DNA of 24,935 bases from DATDDB01 sp041490205 (GTDB lineage: Bacteria; Pseudomonadota; Gammaproteobacteria; Burkholderiales; Gallionellaceae), in NCBI GenBank assembly GCA_041490205.1, contig JBGPSQ010000014.1, forward strand, positions 1 through 24,935, given 5' to 3'. Below, piece by piece: positions 21,299-24,935 of this stretch. A program made the position numbers and the translations under genes. Positions within the stretch are counted from its first letter, which is position 1; each line of letters starts with the position of its first letter. Under the pieces are notes generated by a model. It was not told where the DNA came from. It worked only from the letters and a program-made list of their open reading frames with translations, and did no database searches.

Positions 21299-21378
21299 TT
21301 TAGCCACTGATTAACACGAATGTTCACGGATATACGGCTGGTTGAATCAGTGTCAATCCGTGTTCATCCGTGGCTAAT
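21299..21378. repeat. Imperfect palindromic repeat between tetR and the efflux genes (family F)
   Basis: The left part TAGCCACTGATTAACACGAA (from 21301) is loosely inverted by ATCCGTGTTCATCCGTGGCTA at its right end. This type of sequence (TTAGCCACGGATGAACACGG on the other strand) recurs in many bacterial genomes. It may attenuate read-through from tetR into the pump genes. Confidence 0.55.
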
Positions 21379-21391
21379 TGGTTTTTCACAT

Positions 21392-21979
21392 TCATTCTTC
21401 CACAACAGCAAACATGCGCAAAAATCCATCCACAATCTGGCCCACCCGCGCCGCCTCGTCCTGCGGCGGGCAAGCCACGCCGAACAACATCCGCGTGCGC
21501 TCCACACCTGCCAGCATGGAGAGCAGCATCTCCGCGGCGAACCCAGGCTCGGCCTCGCGCATGCGCCCATCGGTGATGACCTCGCGAAAAAATTCGGTCA
21601 GGCGATTGAGCATTCGCCCCAGCCCCTGCGCATATTCTTCACTAGTCACCTCGGGGAAGCGTTGCGCCTGGCTGGCGACAATGCGGAATTTTGCGATGCT
21701 CTGCGGACTCAACACCCGCTGCCGATAAACGCGCGCAAACTTCGTCAAGCTTACACGCAGGTCCCCGGCATGCTCATCAAGCGGAACCAGCATCTCGGAA
21801 ACGCAATTGCGCATCGCCTCTGCAAACAGGCGCTCCTTGTTTTCGAAATGATTGTAGAACGTCTGCCGCGCCACACCGGCGCGCGACACCAGCATGTCCA
21901 CACTGGCGCCATAGCCATGTTCGAGGAAAACCTCGGTGGCCGCCTCCAGCAAACGCTCACGGTTGCTTAAATTATTCAT
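21392..21979 (-). CDS. TetR-family repressor of the RND operon
   Basis: The 195-residue product has the TetR HTH (RERLLEAATEVFLEHGYGAS, then VSRAGVARQTFYNHFENKERLF, about 8-52) and a divergent ligand domain, as in AcrR/TtgR-type regulators. ATG 21979 is chosen because longer versions would start inside the operator and promoter. It lies directly upstream of, and on the same strand as, adaptor-pump-channel, so it presumably represses them and itself and is released by pump substrates. A matching palindromic operator lies at 21999-22014. Confidence 0.93.
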   Translation of the reverse strand: MNNLSNRERLLEAATEVFLEHGYGASVDMLVSRAGVARQTFYNHFENKERLFAEAMRNCVSEMLVPLDEHAGDLRVSLTKFARVYRQRVLSPQSIAKFRIVASQAQRFPEVTSEEYAQGLGRMLNRLTEFFREVITDGRMREAEPGFAAEMLLSMLAGVERTRMLFGVACPPQDEAARVGQIVDGFLRMFAVVEE

Positions 21980-21994
21980 CGGCGAATTATGCCA

Positions 21995-22024
21995 ATAATA
22001 GACTGATAAGTCTAGTCGGGTTAA
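21995..22024 (-). promoter_or_regulatory. tetR promoter with TetR-type operator
   Basis: On the minus strand TTAACC (22024-22019) and TATTAT (22000-21995) are 18 bp apart. The perfect inverted repeat TAGACT-GATA-AGTCTA (21999-22014) occupies most of the spacer and touches the -10 box. Autorepression by TetR is the simplest reading. The site is also about 115 bases from the divergent gene at 22129. Confidence 0.65.
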
Positions 22025-22128
22025 TCGCTGACAATTATTACCAAAAAGACAATCAGTTATGGAGAAATCTGGTATGTTCTCACGCCCCGCCCGAATCAAT
22101 GGGGTTAACTCAGACTAGAACTAACGCC

Positions 22129-22545
22129 ATGGAAATTCTCGGTGAATTCATCATTCAGGCAGTGGGGTGGATACTCCAACTTCTGGGAGAGATACTGCTT
22201 CAAATGATTGCCGAACTGATTGTAGAGTTGATCGGCCACGGCTTCAAAAAGACGTTTCGGCGGCGCGAGCCCTCCCGCCCCTGGCTGGCTGCAATCGGGT
22301 ATTTATTCTTCGGCGCAGCCGCAGGCTTGCTGAGCATCTGGCTGGTGCCGGAACACTTCATCAAGGCCGATTGGCTGCGCCTGCTCAACCTTGCCCTCAC
22401 CCCCATCACCGCGGGCTTGCTGATGGGATGGATAGGCGCAAGACGCCGCCATCGCGCAAAGGAAGTCATCCGCCTGGAAACGTTCGCCTATGGCTTCTGC
22501 TTCGCGTTCTCCATGGCGGTGATGCGCTATGTATTGGGCAAGTAG
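22129..22545 (+). CDS. Small three-helix membrane protein, function unknown
   Basis: The 138-residue product starts with a long hydrophobic/amphipathic helix (EILGEFIIQAVGWILQLLGE to about 38). A basic stretch FKKTFRRREPSRP (39-51) follows, then membrane helices at about 53-73, 83-103 and 117-135, with basic loops (GARRRHRAKE). I do not recognise the family. It is divergent from tetR and shares its 149-base regulatory gap, so it could be controlled by the same operator. ATG 22129 is the sensible start, since the upstream in-frame sequence is antisense to tetR. No strong ribosome binding site is evident. Confidence 0.7.
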   Translation: MEILGEFIIQAVGWILQLLGEILLQMIAELIVELIGHGFKKTFRRREPSRPWLAAIGYLFFGAAAGLLSIWLVPEHFIKADWLRLLNLALTPITAGLLMGWIGARRRHRAKEVIRLETFAYGFCFAFSMAVMRYVLGK

Positions 22546-22553
22546 CGAAACCT

Positions 22554-22624
22554 GGCTCGACCCATCGTGCGATAAATCGAGCCCGGCTCTGTGTGCCGAT
22601 CCGTTTGAAGGGGCTAAGCCCCCT
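22554..22624. terminator. Two hairpins between convergent genes
   Basis: GGCTCGA (22554-22560) and TCGAGCC (22577-22583) form one stem, with ATCG/CGAT nested inside. AGGGGCT-A-AGCCCCCT (22609-22624) forms a second, GC-rich one. They sit between the ends of the membrane protein gene and the propeller gene and may end both transcripts, although neither has a T-tract. Confidence 0.45.
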
Positions 22625-22638
22625 CTGCAGGCCAACTG

Positions 22639-24935
22639 TTAAGGTGCAGCAGACAGAGTATATGCAGTCAGCGTATTTCCCGCCGGAACCAGCAGCAACC
22701 CGTTGCCAGCCTCAAGCCCGGAAATCGGCATTCTCGCGCCCCAGCCCGATCCATTGGGTATCGCCGCACCGAGGGCCTTGGTCCAGAGCTGCGCACCCGT
22801 GGCGCCATCCAGCGCGTAGAGATTGCCCCCCGACGAGCCGACGAATACATAGGAATTGCCCCCGGATTTGACCACGATGGGCGACGTATTCAGCAGGCCG
22901 TCCCCGGTAAAGCTCCAGAGCACCGCGTTGTTGGCCAGCGAAATCCCGCGCAATACTTTGCTTTGCAGGAAGTAGCCGGTCGTGGTGCTGCCGATGGCCG
23001 GCAGATTGTCCGCCGTGTAAGTGCCCGGCAACGCACCAGCACCAGTCCCGGCTGCGAAGGTGCTGCCGTTGTACGTGCCACCCATGCCGTTGGGCGAATA
23101 CAGGATGCCATTGGCAAGAATTGGGGTCGCCCCGCCGCCGCCCGAACAGCCTGTACTATTTGACCACACGGATTCGCCCGTGGCCGGCCTGAAGTCGTAA
23201 GTCTGGCAGGGATAGGTTACATATACACCATCCGCACTGACAACAGGCGCGCTGGAATCGCCATTGGCAACCGGGTTGGTCCATGCGATGGCCCCGGTGG
23301 CCTGATTCACCGCGTACAAGGTGCCGCCCCCTCCTGCCCCACCCGTATACACGAATCCGTTCGCTGCGGTCGGCGGAGACGAGAACATGTACTGCCCCAC
23401 CAGCGTCGTGCTCCATTTTATTGTTCCCGTGGCTGCGTCGTAGGCTTGCATCACGCCGGCGCCGCCCATGACGGCGCTAAGTGCGAAGACAGTGCCGGAG
23501 TCATAGGCGGCATTCGCTGCCCCGCTGAGCGCAATAGGCCCCCACACCGTCGCGCCCGTGGCCTGATCGAGCGCCACGAGTTGCGAGCCGCCGGCAGCGA
23601 GCGCAACAGTGACGAATACCTTGCCCCCGCCGGTGAGCGCATAGGAAGGCGCGCCGCCGAGATTGACGCCCCACTTCGCTGCCGCAGGTAAGGAGCCGGC
23701 TGTGACCCCGTTGAAATCGATGGCGCCGGAGTGGGTCGCATTCATCTGGAACGCGACGGCATCCTTTGACGGCGGGACGATGGTCACCGGGACGGCGGAT
23801 GCCGCCACGCTCGGCGGGCCCGGATTGACAACAGTCACCGAGACCACGCCGCTCGCTGCGATGTCAGCCGCGGTGATTTGCGCCAGCACCTCAGTCGGCG
23901 AAACGTAGCTCGCTGCTCTTGGGACGCCATTCAATTGCACCACGGAAGCCGGAAGGAAACCCGTGCCGAGCGCGGTCAAGGTGAATGCAGGCCCGCCTGC
24001 GGTGACGGTGGCCGGATTTACCCGCACGGTCAGCGGCACGCAGTTCACTGCCACACTGGTAACTTTGGCCATCGCCGTGCCGCTGCCGCCGGTGATGGTG
24101 CATGTCTGGTTCGGAAATTGCAGGGAGAGCAGCGTAACGTTGTAGGCCGTGCCATAAGGCAGCGCGGTGGCGAAAGTGAAGGCGCCATTGGTGGCAACGG
24201 TGAGATTGTCGCCGCCATTGTCCTGCAGCACCATGCTGCCGTTCAGCCCGGTGACGGTGCCGCCTATGGTGTAATTGTTGACCGCGCATGAGACGGCGGC
24301 ATTGGTAATGTTCACGCCTGCCGTGCTGGTGCCCGTGCCGTTCGCGACGGAACAGGTCTCGCCCGCAGGCTGGGTGAGGACGGTCACGCTAAAGGCGCTG
24401 CCGCTGGCGACAGCCGTGGGAAAGGTGTACGGAGCGTTGGCGGAAAGCGTCAGGTTGTCGCCGTTGTTGTTCTGCAGCACCACGGAACCCGTGAGGCCGG
24501 AGACCGCGCCGCCCACGGTGTAGACTTGGGAAGAACAGACCACGGCCACGTTGCCGACGTTGTTGCCCGAGACCGTCCCCGCTCCAGTGCTCACGGAGCA
24601 AAGCTGGCCTGTAGGCTGGGTGCGTATGGTGACGTTATAGGTATTGCCGTTGACAATCTTGGTGGCGAAGTTGAAGGCGCCATTGGACGATACAGTGAGA
24701 TTGTCGCCGCCGTTGTCTTGCAGCACCACGGAACCGGCGAGCCCGATCACGGTGCCGCCTATGGTGTAGGAGTTGCTGATGCAGGCCAAGCTGACATTGG
24801 CCACATTGCCCGAGATCGCACCGTTGCCGTTGATCACGGTGCAGGTCTGGCCTGTGGGCTGTGTCAGGACGGTGACATTATAGGCTGTGCCGGAGGTTAC
24901 CTTGGTAGCGAAGACGAAGGTGCCATTGGTGGTAA
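22639..24935 (-). CDS. Large repeat protein with IPT/TIG domain and PQQ-type beta-propeller (partial, N-terminus outside)
   Basis: The frame is open to the window edge, so at least 765 residues are seen and the true start lies beyond 24935. From the edge inward it has at least three and a half ~82-residue repeats (24034-24935), each opening YTxGGxVxGLxGSxVLQxN and carrying two cysteines. Next come an IPT/TIG-like Ig domain (24033-23773; PATVTAGGPAFTLTALGTGF) and a C-terminal PQQ-type propeller (about 23769-22642) with blades ending in motifs such as LVALDQATGATVWG, LYAVNQATGAIAWT and LYALDGATGAQLW. Composition is Gly/Ala/Thr/Asn-rich and low in charge, typical of secreted or surface proteins. 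The propeller resembles dehydrogenase or BamB-like blades, but no PQQ ligand residues can be assigned. It may be an adhesin or surface protein; function is unknown. Confidence 0.85.
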   Translation of the reverse strand, partial: TTNGTFVFATKVTSGTAYNVTVLTQPTGQTCTVINGNGAISGNVANVSLACISNSYTIGGTVIGLAGSVVLQDNGGDNLTVSSNGAFNFATKIVNGNTYNVTIRTQPTGQLCSVSTGAGTVSGNNVGNVAVVCSSQVYTVGGAVSGLTGSVVLQNNNGDNLTLSANAPYTFPTAVASGSAFSVTVLTQPAGETCSVANGTGTSTAGVNITNAAVSCAVNNYTIGGTVTGLNGSMVLQDNGGDNLTVATNGAFTFATALPYGTAYNVTLLSLQFPNQTCTITGGSGTAMAKVTSVAVNCVPLTVRVNPATVTAGGPAFTLTALGTGFLPASVVQLNGVPRAASYVSPTEVLAQITAADIAASGVVSVTVVNPGPPSVAASAVPVTIVPPSKDAVAFQMNATHSGAIDFNGVTAGSLPAAAKWGVNLGGAPSYALTGGGKVFVTVALAAGGSQLVALDQATGATVWGPIALSGAANAAYDSGTVFALSAVMGGAGVMQAYDAATGTIKWSTTLVGQYMFSSPPTAANGFVYTGGAGGGGTLYAVNQATGAIAWTNPVANGDSSAPVVSADGVYVTYPCQTYDFRPATGESVWSNSTGCSGGGGATPILANGILYSPNGMGGTYNGSTFAAGTGAGALPGTYTADNLPAIGSTTTGYFLQSKVLRGISLANNAVLWSFTGDGLLNTSPIVVKSGGNSYVFVGSSGGNLYALDGATGAQLWTKALGAAIPNGSGWGARMPISGLEAGNGLLLVPAGNTLTAYTLSAAP
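24034..24935. repeat. Tandem ~246-base coding repeats
   Basis: Units start at 24768, 24522 and 24273 on the minus strand (lengths 246, 249 and 240 bases), and a fourth, cut by the edge, covers 24769-24935. DNA similarity is clear in the NNGGDNLTV block. The array continues outside the window. Confidence 0.8.

Noticed and set aside
24835..24837. ATG at 24837 as start of the propeller protein
   Set aside because: This 'Met' comes from an ATC/GTG-rich repeat region (GTG ATC read in frame), and the repeat pattern continues in frame to the window edge without a stop.

Overview
The window looks like a chromosomal stretch of a GC-rich Gram-negative bacterium, most likely a betaproteobacterium of the Nitrosomonadales/Gallionellaceae type. 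This rests on codon and GC style, an RND efflux operon with an outer-membrane lipoprotein channel, the tandem two-domain Dcd, and many short palindromic intergenic repeats. The placement is inferred from sequence style, not from a search.

Layout. (1) 31-2400, minus: the housekeeping RNA-binding protein Tex. (2) 2724-6700: an accessory stretch, AT-richer than its surroundings at first and full of conflict-type genes. It holds an overlapping pair (a DUF6932-type nucleotidyltransferase-like protein and an unrecognised coiled-coil partner), an orphan trypco2-domain protein, a TacA/TacT-type toxin-antitoxin pair with its promoter and operator visible, an XRE regulator with a tandem repeat at its 5' side, and a small ORF. 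(3) 6903-10740: small membrane or envelope genes (four-helix membrane proteins, a Tim44-like protein, a zinc-dependent phospholipase C-like protein followed by a lipoprotein). (4) 11118-13771: a barstar-type inhibitor without a visible nuclease, an HxlR regulator overlapping a hotdog thioesterase, YjbQ, and a RelE/Phd-type toxin-antitoxin pair. (5) 13964-15172: Dcd. (6) 15282-21979, minus: tetR, adaptor, RND pump and outer-membrane channel, with a TetR-type operator inside the tetR promoter. (7) 22129-22545: a small membrane protein divergent from tetR. (8) 22639-24935, minus: the C-terminal part of a large secreted-looking protein made of ~82-residue repeats, an IPT/TIG domain and a PQQ-type beta-propeller. 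Its start lies outside the window.

Between 4.2 and 8.7 kb nearly every intergenic gap contains one or more of at least five palindromic repeat families (called A, B, C, E and G here). Copies of C recur near 15.2 kb, E also sits at the window edge, and two further families (D, F) occur at 10.8, 15.2 and 21.3 kb. Family A shows a compensatory base-pair change between copies.

The most promising candidates for something undescribed are the DUF6932-type two-gene module (2724-4195) with the neighbouring trypco2 gene, and the cysteine-paired repeat/propeller protein at the right edge.
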